Shown: positions 30,528 through 41,533, numbered from the stretch's first letter. The stretch: 64,000 nucleotides of DNA from Pseudomonas sp. N3-W (GCF_024970185.1 NZ_CP103965.1:5661001-5725000), one strand, 5' to 3'. Numbers and translations are program-made. Notes: generated by a model not told the origin, from the letters alone.

Positions 30528-30619
30528 CTGTGGGAGCGAGCCTGCTCGCGAAAACGTAGTGTCAGTCGACATCATTGTCGGATGACCTACCGCCTTCGCG
30601 AGCAGGCTCGCTCCCACAG
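30528..30619. repeat. REP pair in inverted orientation
   Basis: CTGTGGGAGCGAGCCTGCTC and its complement flank about 50 bp. The inner GTCAGTCGACATCATTGTCG segment resembles the spacer of other doublets in the window. It lies between pgi and acs. Confidence 0.85.
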
Positions 30620-30676
30620 TTGTTTGTGCATGACTTGAACCCATGGATCACTCGGCGCATCTTTATTACTTGTCGC

Positions 30677-30693
30677 AAAAACAAGAATAAGGA
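30677..30693 (+). promoter_or_regulatory. Hfq/Crc-type A-rich motif over the acs ribosome binding site
   Basis: AAAAACAAGAATAAGG ends in the AAGG Shine-Dalgarno sequence seven bases before the acs ATG. It fits the AAnAAnAA pattern bound by Hfq and Crc, which would block translation when preferred carbon sources are present. Confidence 0.7.
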
Positions 30694-30699
30694 ACCGTC

Positions 30700-32637
<1,938 letters not shown>

Positions 32638-32649
32638 CGCAAAACCTGA

Positions 32650-32683
32650 TGTGGGAGCGAGCCTGGTCCGGGCTCGCTCCCAC
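32650..32683. repeat. REP palindrome
   Basis: TGTGGGAGCGAGCC and GGCTCGCTCCCACA are separated by six bases, 13 bp after the acs stop. It probably acts as a 3' stability element. Confidence 0.8.
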
Positions 32684-32732
32684 ATTAAGTGTCTGGCCAA
32701 TACTGGCCGCCATCTTTCACCACCGAGCCCCC

Positions 32733-33605
32733 ATGGAATTCATCCGCACCCGCATCGAAACCCAGCTCATGAGCCTGACCGGCCTGTCCCTGGGCAAGCT
32801 CGACCTGGAAAACCCCAAGGGTGATCCCGGACTGTTCGGCCCCGATTCGGTGAGCTGGCAAGTCCACGGTGATTTCAGCAGCATGCTCATTGGCGGCATC
32901 AGTGCCTTGATGTTGCAGGCGTTGCACCCACTGGCACTGGCCGGGGTCTGGGATCATTCGAGTTTCCGTGAAGACATGCTCGGTCGTTTGCGCCGTACCA
33001 GCCAGTTCATCGCCGGCACCACCTTCGGCTCAAGAAAAGACGCCGACTGGCTGATCGAAAAGGTGCGCACCATTCACTTGCAAGTGACTGGCACTGCCCC
33101 AGATGGTCGACCCTATGCCGCCAGCGATCCGGACTTGCTGACCTGGGTGCATGTGGCCGAAGTCAGTCATTTCCTCGCGGCACATTTACGGTATCGCAAT
33201 CCGAATTTATCCCCGGCGGATCAGGATCGTTACTACGGCGAAATCGCGCTGATCGCCGAACGCCTGGGCGCTCGCGATGTGCCCCACACCCGACGGGAAA
33301 TCGCCGATTACCTTGAACGCGTTCGTCCACAATTGTTGTGCGATGCGCGCAGTCGCGAAGTGCTGCGACTGCTGTTGAGCGCGCCGGCGCCCAGCCGATT
33401 GGCCAAACCGTTTGGCAGCCTGATGATGCAGGCGGGTATCGACCTGTTGCCGGACTGGGCCAGTGACATGCTCGGGGTCAGCCAGAATCCGCTGCAACGC
33501 CAACTGATCCGCGCCAGCGTCAAACGCAGCGCACCGATGCTGCGCTGGGCCATGCGTAATGGCTCGGTGCAACGGGCCAAACGGCGGATGGGGTTGCTCA
33601 CATAA
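32733..33605 (+). CDS. MpaB/latex-oxygenase-like protein (DUF2236)
   Basis: A 290-residue all-helical protein. The conserved signature includes LMLQALHPLALAGVWDHSSF, REDMLGRLRRTSQFIAGTTFG and TWVHVAEVSHF. These His, Arg and Asp residues are the haem-pocket candidates in the DUF2236 (oxygenase MpaB) family, which includes rubber oxygenase Lcp. No signal peptide is present, so it is cytoplasmic and the substrate is unknown. Start ATG 32733 (MEFIRTRIE) follows a REP element. Confidence 0.8.
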   Translation: MEFIRTRIETQLMSLTGLSLGKLDLENPKGDPGLFGPDSVSWQVHGDFSSMLIGGISALMLQALHPLALAGVWDHSSFREDMLGRLRRTSQFIAGTTFGSRKDADWLIEKVRTIHLQVTGTAPDGRPYAASDPDLLTWVHVAEVSHFLAAHLRYRNPNLSPADQDRYYGEIALIAERLGARDVPHTRREIADYLERVRPQLLCDARSREVLRLLLSAPAPSRLAKPFGSLMMQAGIDLLPDWASDMLGVSQNPLQRQLIRASVKRSAPMLRWAMRNGSVQRAKRRMGLLT

Positions 33606-33613
33606 CCGATAAC

Positions 33614-33746
33614 CTTGTGGCGAGGGGGCTTGCCCCCGCTGGGCTGCGAAGCGGCCCCCAAAATCTCGGTGTTTCTGAAATCTTGCCAGTGCTGCGCACT
33701 GGAACGGGGGCAAGCCCCTCGCCACAGGCAATCCCCCTCGCCACAG
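33614..33746. repeat. Second REP family, inverted pair plus half-copy
   Basis: TTGTGGCGAGGGGGCTTGCC and GGGGCAAGCCCCTCGCCACAG are inverted and about 70 bp apart, followed by an extra half-copy CCCCCTCGCCACAG. The core GTGGCGAGGGG differs from the GTGGGAGCGAGC family seen elsewhere here. Confidence 0.8.
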
Positions 33747-33790
33747 TGTTAAACTCCCGCGCCCAATTCCTACCTTGCAAGGCGCACTGC

Positions 33791-34807
33791 ATGTCTTCCT
33801 TGAATCAGGCGCTGCGCGCCGCCCTCGATCATCGCCAGGACCTGCTAGGCGAACTGCATCAGCAAGGCACCGATTGCTATCGCCTGTTCCATGGCAGCCA
33901 GGAAGGCGCCGGCGGCCTGACCATCGACCGCTATGGCCCACAACTGCTGGTACAGAGTTTCCACCAGGCGCTGGAACGCGACGCGCTGCTGCAACTGCAC
34001 GACATCATCAATCAATACCTGGGCCTCGACCTGATGCTGGTCTACAACGACCGCTCCCGGGGCAACTCGCGCATCGACCGTGAAGACACCGTCTACCGCG
34101 CCGACGAAGCCGCGCTGCAAGATCTGGTCGGCCATGAATGGGGCCTGAACTACCGGGTACGCGGCCGTCACACCGGGCAAGACCCCCTGCTGTTCCTCGA
34201 CCTGCGCAACACCCGTGGCTGGGTCAAGGCACACAGCAAAAACAAAAGCGTGCTGAACCTGTTCGCCTACACCTGCGGCGTCGGTCTGAGCGCGGCGGCC
34301 GGTGGCGCCAGCGAGGTGTGCAACCTGGATTTCGCCGAGGGCAACCTGGCGGTCGGTCGCGAGAACGGCCAACTCAATCCGCAACTGCCGACCATGGAAT
34401 TCATCCAGTGCGACTACTTCCCGGCGATCCGTCAACTGGCCGGCTTGCCGATCAGCCAGCGGCGCGGGCAGAAGCTGCCAAGCTACCAGCGCCTGGAACA
34501 ACGCCAGTACGATCTGGTACTGCTCGACCCACCGGCCTGGGCCAAGAGCGCGTTCGGCACCGTCGATCTGCTGCGCGACTATCAGAGCTTGTTGAAACCG
34601 GCGCTGCTGACCACCGCCGACAACGGTGTGTTGATCTGCTGCAATAACCTGGCGAAAGTCAGCATGGACGATTGGCGCGAGCAAGTGCTGCGCTGCGCCG
34701 AGAAGGCAGGCCGACCGGTGCGTGAATGGACCGTGATGACACCGGGCCGCGACTTCCCGTCGATGGATCAGCAACCACCGTTGAAGACCCTGATCCTGCA
34801 ACTGTGA
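33791..34807 (+). CDS. Class I SAM-dependent methyltransferase, RlmI/RlmK-like
   Basis: A 338-residue methyltransferase. A partial PUA-like start is followed by the Rossmann SAM site LNLFAYTCGVGLSAAAGGA (motif I), NLDFAEGNLAVGREN (motif II) and LVLLDPPAWAKS (motif IV, DPPxxxxS). These motifs match the COG1092 family of 23S rRNA m5C/m2G enzymes, so an RNA substrate is likely but unproven. It starts at ATG 33791 after the second-type REP. Confidence 0.85.
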   Translation: MSSLNQALRAALDHRQDLLGELHQQGTDCYRLFHGSQEGAGGLTIDRYGPQLLVQSFHQALERDALLQLHDIINQYLGLDLMLVYNDRSRGNSRIDREDTVYRADEAALQDLVGHEWGLNYRVRGRHTGQDPLLFLDLRNTRGWVKAHSKNKSVLNLFAYTCGVGLSAAAGGASEVCNLDFAEGNLAVGRENGQLNPQLPTMEFIQCDYFPAIRQLAGLPISQRRGQKLPSYQRLEQRQYDLVLLDPPAWAKSAFGTVDLLRDYQSLLKPALLTTADNGVLICCNNLAKVSMDDWREQVLRCAEKAGRPVREWTVMTPGRDFPSMDQQPPLKTLILQL

Positions 34808-34913
34808 TCGCTGGTAATAAAGCCTTCAGAAGAATCTGAATAATCCTCGGCAGCGGCGAATACTTCGGAACCGTAAAGGCGTGCCATACTCCAAGGCACT
34901 CCGATTCAGACAG

Positions 34914-37865
34914 ATGAAGCCGCACATGCCCAAAGGATTGATTCGCGCTCTCGGCGCTTTATTGACTGCACTGGCTCTCTACAGCCTGCTGGGGTTTCTG
35001 ATTTTTCCGGGCATCGCACTACGCGTTGCCAACCAGCAACTGGCCAATTACGCCACGACGCCCGCTCATATCCAGCGGATCGAACTCAACCCGTTCAGCC
35101 TTGAAGTCACCCTCTGGGGCCTGACCATCGGTGAGCCGGGCAAGGAACAGATCGGCTTCGAACGTCTGTACGCCAACCTGCAAATCGACAGCCTGTGGAC
35201 CAAGGCGCTGCACCTGGCCGATATCCAGCTGGACAAACCCAAGACCGAAATCCTGTTCGGCAAGGACGGTAAACTCAACCTGCTCGGCCTGTTCAAACTG
35301 CCGGCCAGCGAACCAACTCCAGCCGATCCGAACGCCAAGCCGTTTCCACTGCGGGTGGACCGCATCAAACTGGCCGGTGGTTATGTGCATTTCCAGGACG
35401 CGCGTCCCAGTGAACCGATTGAGTTTCTCTACGACAAACTCGAATTCGAGCTGAAAAACCTCAGCACCCTGCCTGACGACAACGCCGACATGACCCTGGT
35501 CGCCGCCGGCCCGGAAGGCGGGCAAATCGACTGGACCGGCAATTTCAGCCTGATCCCTATCGCCTCCGAAGGTAAGTTGAAAGTCACTGACGGCCAGATG
35601 AAAGTCTGGTGGCCGTATGTGCGTGACGCCTTGCCGCTGGCGCTGGAAAATGGCGTGCTGAACCTGAGCACCGACTACAAGCTCAATCTGTCCAAGGAAA
35701 CCGAACTGCTGCTGAGCAACGTCGCGGTCAGTGTTGCGCCGTTCGCCATCAATGCCCCGGACGGTCGGCCACTGGTGAAGCTTGAACGCCTGGACGTCAG
35801 CGATACCACCGTGGACCTGGCCAAGCAGCAAGTGGTGGTCGGCAAGATCCGCAGCAACAAGCTCGAAACCTGGGCCGCCCTCGAAGCCGACGGGCAACTC
35901 GACTGGCAAAAACTGTTCGCCAGCCAACCGTCCAGACCGGCGGCCAAAGCCAATGCCGAACCGGCCAATACCCCGGCTGCCGCTGACTCACCGAAAGAAC
36001 CTGTAGCGCCGAGCAAGCCTTGGCAAGTGCTGCTCAAAGACGTGCAACTGCGCGACTACCAGGTGCATCTGGCCGATCGCAAGGCACAGCCTGCCGTGGC
36101 ACTGGAAGTCGGCCCGTTGAATGTCGACCTGCAGAATTTCGACAGCCTCAATGGCTCCCCCTTTACTCTCAAACTCGATACCGGCCTGGGCAAGCAAGGC
36201 AAGATCACCGCCGATGGCGAGGTCAACCTGGCTCCCGTCAGCGCCAAACTGAAAGTGCAGACCAAAGACATTGACCTGCGCGTCGCCCAGTCCTACATCA
36301 CCCCGTTCATTCGCCTGGAGTTGCGCAGCGGCATGCTCGGCAGTGATCTGGCGGTCAACCTGAAAAGCACCGACCCGCTGGCCTTCAGCGTCACCGGTCG
36401 CGCCCAGGTGGATCAACTGCATACCCTCGACACCCTTAAGAACCGCGACTTCCTCAAGTGGCAGCAACTGGTGCTCGAAGGCCTGAACTATCAGCACGGC
36501 GATAGCCTGTCGATCGACAAGGTCAACCTGTTCCAGCCCTATTCGCGCTTCATGATCAACGATGACCGCACCACCAACATCGATGACCTGCTGATCCCGC
36601 AACCGGCCGGCTCAGGCGCCAAAACCGCCGCGGCCAAACCGGCGGCCAGCAACAGCAAACCGATGGGCATTCACATTGGCGGCATTGCCATCAATGACGG
36701 CTCGGCCAACTTCGCCGACTACAGCCTGACGCCAAACTTCGCCACCGCCATCCAGCAGTTGAACGGTTCGATTGGTACCATCGACAGCCGCCAGGCCAAA
36801 CCGGCCAGCGTCGACGTCAAAGGCAAGGTTGACCGCTACGCGCCGGTGACCATCAAGGGCGCGGTCAACCCGTTCGACCCGATGGCCAGCCTCGACATCG
36901 CCACCAGCTTCAAGCGGGTGGAACTGACCACCTTGACGCCCTACTCAGGCAAGTTCGCCGGCTACCGTATCCGCAAGGGCCGGCTGAATCTTGACCTGCA
37001 TTACCTGATCACCAAAGGCCAGCTCAAGGCTGAAAACAAAGTAGTGGTCGAGCAACTGGAGTTGGGGGAAAAGGTCGATAGTCCGGACGCCACCAGCCTG
37101 CCATTGAAACTGGCCATTGCCTTGCTCAAGGACGTCGATGGCAAGATCTCCATCGAGCTGCCGGTCACTGGCGACCTGAACAATCCGCAGTTCAGCGTCA
37201 TGCCGATTGTCTGGCAGACCTTGCGCAACCTGATCGTCAAAGCCGCTGCGGCGCCATTCAAACTGATTGGCGGGCTGATCAGCGGCGGTGGTTCGCAAGA
37301 CCTGGGCAATGTGTCCTTTGCCGCGGGTTCCAGTGACCTGGGTAAAGACGCCGAAGGTGCGCTGGACAAACTGGCCCAGGCCCTCAAGACACGACCGGCC
37401 CTGCGCCTGGAAATCGAAGGCACCGCTGCACAAAGCAGCGATGGCCCCTTGATCGCCGAACAGCGTCTGGAGCGCGAATACCAGTACAACTACTACAAGA
37501 TGCTCCAGCGTCGTGGCGACAAGGTGCCGGCGCAGGCATCGCAGTTGCAGGTGCCTGACAACGAGAAAGGCCCGCTGCTGGAAGGCATCTACCGCACACG
37601 CCTGAAGACCCAGCCACCGGCTGAATGGAAAGATCTGGGCAAGGAAGAACGCACCGCGAAAATGCGCGCTGAGGTGATCAAGTTCTGGAGTTCCAGCGAC
37701 GTCTTGCTGCGTCAACTTGGGCAGGAGCGCGCCAGCAGCATCAAGGATTATCTGGTGGACAAGGGCCAACTGGCTGACGACCGCGTGTACTTCATCGACG
37801 CCAACCTTGGGCAGGCGGAAAGTGACGGTCGGGTCATAACGCCCCTGCACCTGGACGCCGAGTGA
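34914..37865 (+). CDS. DUF748 (AsmA-like) protein with C-terminal OmpA-like region
   Basis: A 983-residue envelope protein. One N-terminal membrane helix (about residues 12-34) is followed by a long beta-rich DUF748/AsmA-like periplasmic body (about 40-800), related to lipid-transfer proteins. The C-terminal section has an OmpA-like pattern VSFAAGSSDLGKDAEGALDK, then ALRLEIEGTAAQ and a closing RVYFIDANLGQ. The start is 34914 or the Met at 34926; both precede the membrane helix. The 37865 end overlaps the next gene by one base. Confidence 0.85.
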   Translation: MKPHMPKGLIRALGALLTALALYSLLGFLIFPGIALRVANQQLANYATTPAHIQRIELNPFSLEVTLWGLTIGEPGKEQIGFERLYANLQIDSLWTKALHLADIQLDKPKTEILFGKDGKLNLLGLFKLPASEPTPADPNAKPFPLRVDRIKLAGGYVHFQDARPSEPIEFLYDKLEFELKNLSTLPDDNADMTLVAAGPEGGQIDWTGNFSLIPIASEGKLKVTDGQMKVWWPYVRDALPLALENGVLNLSTDYKLNLSKETELLLSNVAVSVAPFAINAPDGRPLVKLERLDVSDTTVDLAKQQVVVGKIRSNKLETWAALEADGQLDWQKLFASQPSRPAAKANAEPANTPAAADSPKEPVAPSKPWQVLLKDVQLRDYQVHLADRKAQPAVALEVGPLNVDLQNFDSLNGSPFTLKLDTGLGKQGKITADGEVNLAPVSAKLKVQTKDIDLRVAQSYITPFIRLELRSGMLGSDLAVNLKSTDPLAFSVTGRAQVDQLHTLDTLKNRDFLKWQQLVLEGLNYQHGDSLSIDKVNLFQPYSRFMINDDRTTNIDDLLIPQPAGSGAKTAAAKPAASNSKPMGIHIGGIAINDGSANFADYSLTPNFATAIQQLNGSIGTIDSRQAKPASVDVKGKVDRYAPVTIKGAVNPFDPMASLDIATSFKRVELTTLTPYSGKFAGYRIRKGRLNLDLHYLITKGQLKAENKVVVEQLELGEKVDSPDATSLPLKLAIALLKDVDGKISIELPVTGDLNNPQFSVMPIVWQTLRNLIVKAAAAPFKLIGGLISGGGSQDLGNVSFAAGSSDLGKDAEGALDKLAQALKTRPALRLEIEGTAAQSSDGPLIAEQRLEREYQYNYYKMLQRRGDKVPAQASQLQVPDNEKGPLLEGIYRTRLKTQPPAEWKDLGKEERTAKMRAEVIKFWSSSDVLLRQLGQERASSIKDYLVDKGQLADDRVYFIDANLGQAESDGRVITPLHLDAE

Positions 37866-38164
37866 TGGGCCGGCACTGGCTGCTCGGCATGGCGCTGACA
37901 TTGGCGACCGGTCCTGTATGGGCTGGCGGCGATACCCTGCGTTGTGCCAGCAATCTGATCAGCGTGGGAGACCGGTCCGGCGAGGTGCTGCAAAAATGCG
38001 GACAACCACTGGCCAGGGACTCCCTCGGCTACAGGCGCAGCGCTGATCGCCGGGATGAGTTTCAGGTCGAGGAATGGACGTACGGGCCGAACAGCGGGAT
38101 GTATTACTACCTGCGGTTCGAGGGGAATCGGTTGGTACAGATCACCAGCAAACGCGGGAACTAG
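37865..38164 (+). CDS. DUF2845 domain protein, secreted
   Basis: A 99-residue periplasmic protein. The signal peptide is MGRHWLLGMALTLATGPVWA. The DUF2845 core follows with paired cysteines in LRCASNLISVGDRSGEVLQKCGQP, probably a disulfide, and EEWTYGPNSGMYYYLRF. The ATG overlaps the DUF748 stop codon (TGATG), so the two are coupled. The function of the family is unknown. Confidence 0.85.
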   Translation: MGRHWLLGMALTLATGPVWAGGDTLRCASNLISVGDRSGEVLQKCGQPLARDSLGYRRSADRRDEFQVEEWTYGPNSGMYYYLRFEGNRLVQITSKRGN

Positions 38165-38195
38165 TTTCACCACAATCCAAAGTGAACACCGTCAA

Positions 38196-38314
38196 TGTGG
38201 GAGCGGCGGTGCGACGATTCGACTTGCTCGCGAAGACGGTGTGCCAGTCGATGATGATGTTGGCTGACAGACCGTCTTCGTCGCAACGCGGCTCCGACCC
38301 AGCCCACTCCCACA
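38196..38314. repeat. Degenerate REP pair
   Basis: TGTGGGAGCGGCGGTGCGAC on the left and GTCGCAACGCGGCTCCGACC...CTCCCACA on the right are inverted. The right arm has an insertion, so this copy is diverged. Confidence 0.7.
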
Positions 38315-38340
38315 GTGGTTTTGTGGCGCCCACAATAGAA

Positions 38341-38370
38341 CAGGCCCCCGGCACGAATGCCGGGGGCCTG
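38341..38370 (-). terminator. Strong GC-rich hairpin, probable terminator of the BON gene
   Basis: CAGGCCCCCGGCA and its exact complement surround a CGAA loop (13-bp stem). On the minus strand it is followed by a moderately T-rich stretch, TTCTATTGTGG. It lies about 110 bp after the stop codon at 38479. Confidence 0.65.
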
Positions 38371-38478
38371 TAATGGCCACATCCTTGTGGCCGTTCGCAT
38401 GAACTCATCAGAGGCGGCAGACGTATGGCTCGGCCCGTCTACCGCACCTTCTCCCGGTTCAGGCGAGAAGCCTTGGCC

Positions 38479-38832
38479 TTACTCGGCTTTCAGGCCGTCA
38501 GCGGAGACCGCTTTGACGCCTTTGATTTTCTTGGTGATGGCCACTGCGGTGGTTTTTTGAGCTTCGGTAATAGCGACAGTCGACGACAGCGACACAACAC
38601 CTTGGTTGGTTTCAACTTTGATGTCAGTGCCTGGAATGCCTTTTTCGGTTACCAGGTCACTTTTGACTTTAGTGGTGATCCAGGTATCGGAGGTAGCCCC
38701 TTCAGCCTTGGTCATTTCACCGGCTGCCAGAGTCATCGGCGCCTGGGTGGTAGTGGTCTGTGCAAATGCAGCGTTGGCCATGGTCAGGGTCAGCGCGGTA
38801 GCAGTAGCGGCAGCGATAGCGAACTTCTTCAT
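38479..38832 (-). CDS. BON-domain periplasmic protein (OsmY-like)
   Basis: A 117-residue secreted protein. The signal peptide is MKKFAIAAATATALTLTMANAAFA. A low-complexity Thr/Gln stretch precedes one BON domain: TWITTKVKSDLVTEKGIPGTDIKVET, then GVVSLSSTV and KKIKGVKAVSADGL. OsmY-type BON proteins bind membrane surfaces and respond to osmotic or envelope stress. Upstream are a sigma54-type promoter and an IHF site, so it appears to be activated by an enhancer-binding protein. Confidence 0.88.
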   Translation of the reverse strand: MKKFAIAAATATALTLTMANAAFAQTTTTQAPMTLAAGEMTKAEGATSDTWITTKVKSDLVTEKGIPGTDIKVETNQGVVSLSSTVAITEAQKTTAVAITKKIKGVKAVSADGLKAE

Positions 38833-38897
38833 ACGAGTAACTCCTGTTTTTCTAGAAAGTCTGCTGCATGTCGTGTCAGCAGGGTTACTGGGTATAT

Positions 38898-38913
38898 TGC
38901 GAACGCTGTGCCA
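38898..38913 (-). promoter_or_regulatory. Candidate sigma54 promoter of the BON-domain gene
   Basis: TGGCACAGCGTTCGCA reads on the minus strand with GG and GC ten bases apart. The -24 half is perfect and the -12 half has one mismatch (TCGC for TTGC). The start of transcription would be near 38888. Confidence 0.65.
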
Positions 38914-38941
38914 ACTTTGAAATGCAAACTAAAACCTTATA

Positions 38942-38954
38942 AATCAATAAGTTA
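38942..38954. promoter_or_regulatory. Consensus IHF site
   Basis: AATCAATAAGTTA fits WATCAA-N4-TTR at every defined position. It lies about 30 bp upstream of the -24 element, where IHF bends DNA for sigma54 activators. The surrounding 38915-38990 stretch is unusually A/T-rich. The remainder of the gap to 39137 shows nothing more. Confidence 0.6.
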
Positions 38955-39137
38955 CAAAATTTGCCAATTTTCGAAATCATGCAAAATGCATGACCCCGAC
39001 ATTCCCTACATGCAACTTGCCGGTTTTATCGCAGGCCTAAGGCCATGAATTGTCGGGAGTTTCCCCGTTCATACGGTTGATTCGAAGAAATTTGAACGAA
39101 GCGCCGTTTTCCCGAACATGTCATCGCACCACCAGAC

Positions 39138-39168
39138 AAAAAAATACCCCGCCATTGCTGGCGGGGTA
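39138..39168 (-). terminator. Rho-independent terminator of pilA
   Basis: On the minus strand TACCCCGCCA pairs with TGGCGGGGTA around a four-base loop and is followed by seven T, starting 20 bp after the pilin stop codon. Confidence 0.93.
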
Positions 39169-39188
39169 CGGGTCCTGCGAAGCGAGAA

Positions 39189-39605
39189 TCAAGCGCCAGG
39201 GCAGCTCGGGGTCGAGTACATCGCCAGCGCCGTGGTCGCACAGGTCCAGCCGGTGGTCGCACTGCGCGTCAGGGTAATGACCTTACCCAATACCGGTGCT
39301 GGGGCATTGAGCAGCGTGCAGGTAATGGTGCCAGCCCCGCTGGCTACAGTGCCCGTCACGCCCAGCGTACAGTTCTGTGTAGCCGTAAGCCCACCGCCGA
39401 CAACAGCCAGCGTCGGGTCCGCAGAACCTGCATTCATCACGTCCTCATAAGCCACTTTGAGCGCCGAAACTTCCGCGATCCCGGCGGTCACCTTGGCCCG
39501 CGCCTGGTACTTGGTATAGGCCGGCAACGCAAACGTCGCCAGAATCCCGATGATCGCCACCACGATCAACAGCTCGATCAGGGTAAAACCTTTTTGATTA
39601 TTCAT
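39189..39605 (-). CDS. pilA: Type IV major pilin
   Basis: A 138-residue prepilin. The short leader MNNQKG is followed by [20 protein letters not shown] (class IVa N-methylation site, Glu5, hydrophobic spine). The C-terminal half has a disulfide loop formed by Cys in TGWTCATT and PSCPGA. It is processed by PilD and assembled by PilB/PilC, both encoded divergently. Frame extension upstream of 39605 is not used. A sigma54 promoter suited to PilR lies about 50-65 bp upstream. Confidence 0.94.
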   Translation of the reverse strand: MNNQKGFTLIELLIVVAIIGILATFALPAYTKYQARAKVTAGIAEVSALKVAYEDVMNAGSADPTLAVVGGGLTATQNCTLGVTGTVASGAGTITCTLLNAPAPVLGKVITLTRSATTGWTCATTALAMYSTPSCPGA

Positions 39606-39653
39606 AGACAAGCTCCATGCATGAGTCGGAATCTCATGATCTGAACAAGCTAT

Positions 39654-39669
39654 AGCATCGACCATGCCA
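39654..39669 (-). promoter_or_regulatory. Sigma54 promoter of pilA
   Basis: TGGCATGGTCGATGCT on the minus strand has GG and GC ten bases apart. RpoN/PilR activation of pilA is well known, and pilS-pilR lie about 20 kb away in this window. Confidence 0.8.
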
Positions 39670-39830
39670 AGCCGTCCCGACCCTGCTGACGGGGCGCGGC
39701 ACCGCGACAGTCTCCTTTCCTACCGCCTTGATCCGCACTATCTGACACTTTTTGTCACCTCATCGCCGCTGGTTTCGCGCCGTCCATTGACTAGGCTATA
39801 AGTCATGAACTGTCTGCGTCCGGAATCCCC

Positions 39831-41531
39831 ATGAATGACATCGCCCTCAGCGGCCTGGCCAAGCAATTGGTGCTGGCCGAGCTGCTCACTGACAAAAGCG
39901 CGCAACAGGCGTATCAGCAAGCCCAACGCAATCGCATTTCCCTGGTCAGTTATCTGGTGCAGAACAAGCTGGTGAGAAGCCGCCAGGTCGCCGAGATTGC
40001 CTCAGAGCATTTCGGCATGGCCCTCATGGATCTCAACTGCCTGGACAAGGAAACCCAGCCCAAAGGCCTGGTCAGCGAAAAACTGGTGCGTCAGCATCAC
40101 GCATTGCCCCTCTGGCGGCGCGGCAACAAGCTGTTCGTGGGGATTTCCGACCCGACCAATCACCAGGCCATCAACGACATCCAGTTCAGCACGGGGCTCA
40201 ATACCGAGGCCATCCTGGTCGAGGACGACAAACTCAGCGACGCCATCGAGAAGTTCTTCGATACCCACACCACCGGCCTGGAAGATATGGCCGACGTTGA
40301 CCTCGATGGCATGGACGTCGAATCGATCGACGATCGGCAACAGGACGCCATCGCGGGCCAGGACTCCGATGACGCGCCGGTCGTGCGTTTTGTCCACAAG
40401 ATGTTGCTCGATGCGATCAAAAGCGGGTCCTCCGACCTGCACTTCGAGCCCTACGAAAAAACCTTCCGGGTCCGGGTGCGCACCGACGGCATCCTGCGCG
40501 AAGTCGCCAAGCCGCCAATCCAACTGGCGGGGCGTATTGCTGCCCGACTCAAGGTCATGGCCAGTCTCGACATTTCCGAACGCCGGCGGCCTCAGGACGG
40601 GCGGATCAAGCTGCGCCTGTCCAAGAACAAATCCATCGATTTTCGGGTCAACACGCTGCCAACCCTATGGGGCGAAAAAGTGGTGATCCGGATCCTCGAC
40701 CCCTCCAGCGCGCAAATGGGCATCGACGCCCTCGGCTACGAGCCCGAACAAAAAGAACTGTTCATGGCAGCACTCAGGCAGCCGCAAGGGATGATCCTGG
40801 TCACCGGTCCCACCGGCTCGGGCAAAACCGTCTCGCTGTACACCGGGCTGAATATTCTCAATACCGTGGACATCAACATCTCCACCGCCGAAGACCCGGT
40901 GGAAATCAACATGGAAGGCATTAATCAGGTCAACGTCAATCCCAAGCAGGGAATGGATTTTGCCCAGGCCCTGCGCTCGTTTCTGCGTCAGGACCCGGAC
41001 GTGATCATGGTCGGTGAAATCCGCGACCTGGAAACCGCCGATATCGCCATCAGGGCTGCCCAGACCGGGCACATGGTGCTCTCGACCCTGCACACCAACA
41101 GCGCCGCGGAAACCCTGACCCGTCTGCACAACATGGGCATCGCGGGTTTCAACATCGCCACCTCGGTCAGCCTGATCATTGCCCAGCGCCTGGCGCGCAA
41201 ACTGTGCAGCCATTGCAAGACGCCTATCGACATACCGCGAGAGGCGCTGCTCAAGGAAGGCTTTCCCGAGGAACGCATTGGCTCGTTCACGATCTATGAG
41301 CCGGTCGGTTGTGATCAATGCAATAACGGCTACAAGGGACGGACCGGGATTTATGAAGTAGTGAAAAACACCTCCGAGCTGCAACGGCTGATCATGGCCG
41401 AAGGCAACTCACTGGAAATCAACCTTCAAATGCGCAAGGACGGCTTTGACGACCTGCGCACCTGCGGCCTGCGCAAGGCCATGCAAGGCATCACCAGCCT
41501 GGAAGAAATCAACCGGGTCACCAAGGACTGA
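39831..41531 (+). CDS. pilB: Type IV pilus extension ATPase
   Basis: A hexameric motor of 566 residues powering pilus assembly. It has an N-terminal MshEN-like domain (about 1-150) and an N2 domain with DLHFEPYEKTFRVRVRTDG. The core has Walker A GPTGSGKTVSLYTG, the Asp box TAEDPVEINMEGINQ, Walker B VIMVGEIRDLETADIA and the His box GHMVLSTLHTN. The zinc-binding CSHC and CDQC pairs typical of PilB are present. pilC follows after 2 bp. Confidence 0.96.
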   Translation: MNDIALSGLAKQLVLAELLTDKSAQQAYQQAQRNRISLVSYLVQNKLVRSRQVAEIASEHFGMALMDLNCLDKETQPKGLVSEKLVRQHHALPLWRRGNKLFVGISDPTNHQAINDIQFSTGLNTEAILVEDDKLSDAIEKFFDTHTTGLEDMADVDLDGMDVESIDDRQQDAIAGQDSDDAPVVRFVHKMLLDAIKSGSSDLHFEPYEKTFRVRVRTDGILREVAKPPIQLAGRIAARLKVMASLDISERRRPQDGRIKLRLSKNKSIDFRVNTLPTLWGEKVVIRILDPSSAQMGIDALGYEPEQKELFMAALRQPQGMILVTGPTGSGKTVSLYTGLNILNTVDINISTAEDPVEINMEGINQVNVNPKQGMDFAQALRSFLRQDPDVIMVGEIRDLETADIAIRAAQTGHMVLSTLHTNSAAETLTRLHNMGIAGFNIATSVSLIIAQRLARKLCSHCKTPIDIPREALLKEGFPEERIGSFTIYEPVGCDQCNNGYKGRTGIYEVVKNTSELQRLIMAEGNSLEINLQMRKDGFDDLRTCGLRKAMQGITSLEEINRVTKD

Positions 41532-41533
41532 AC

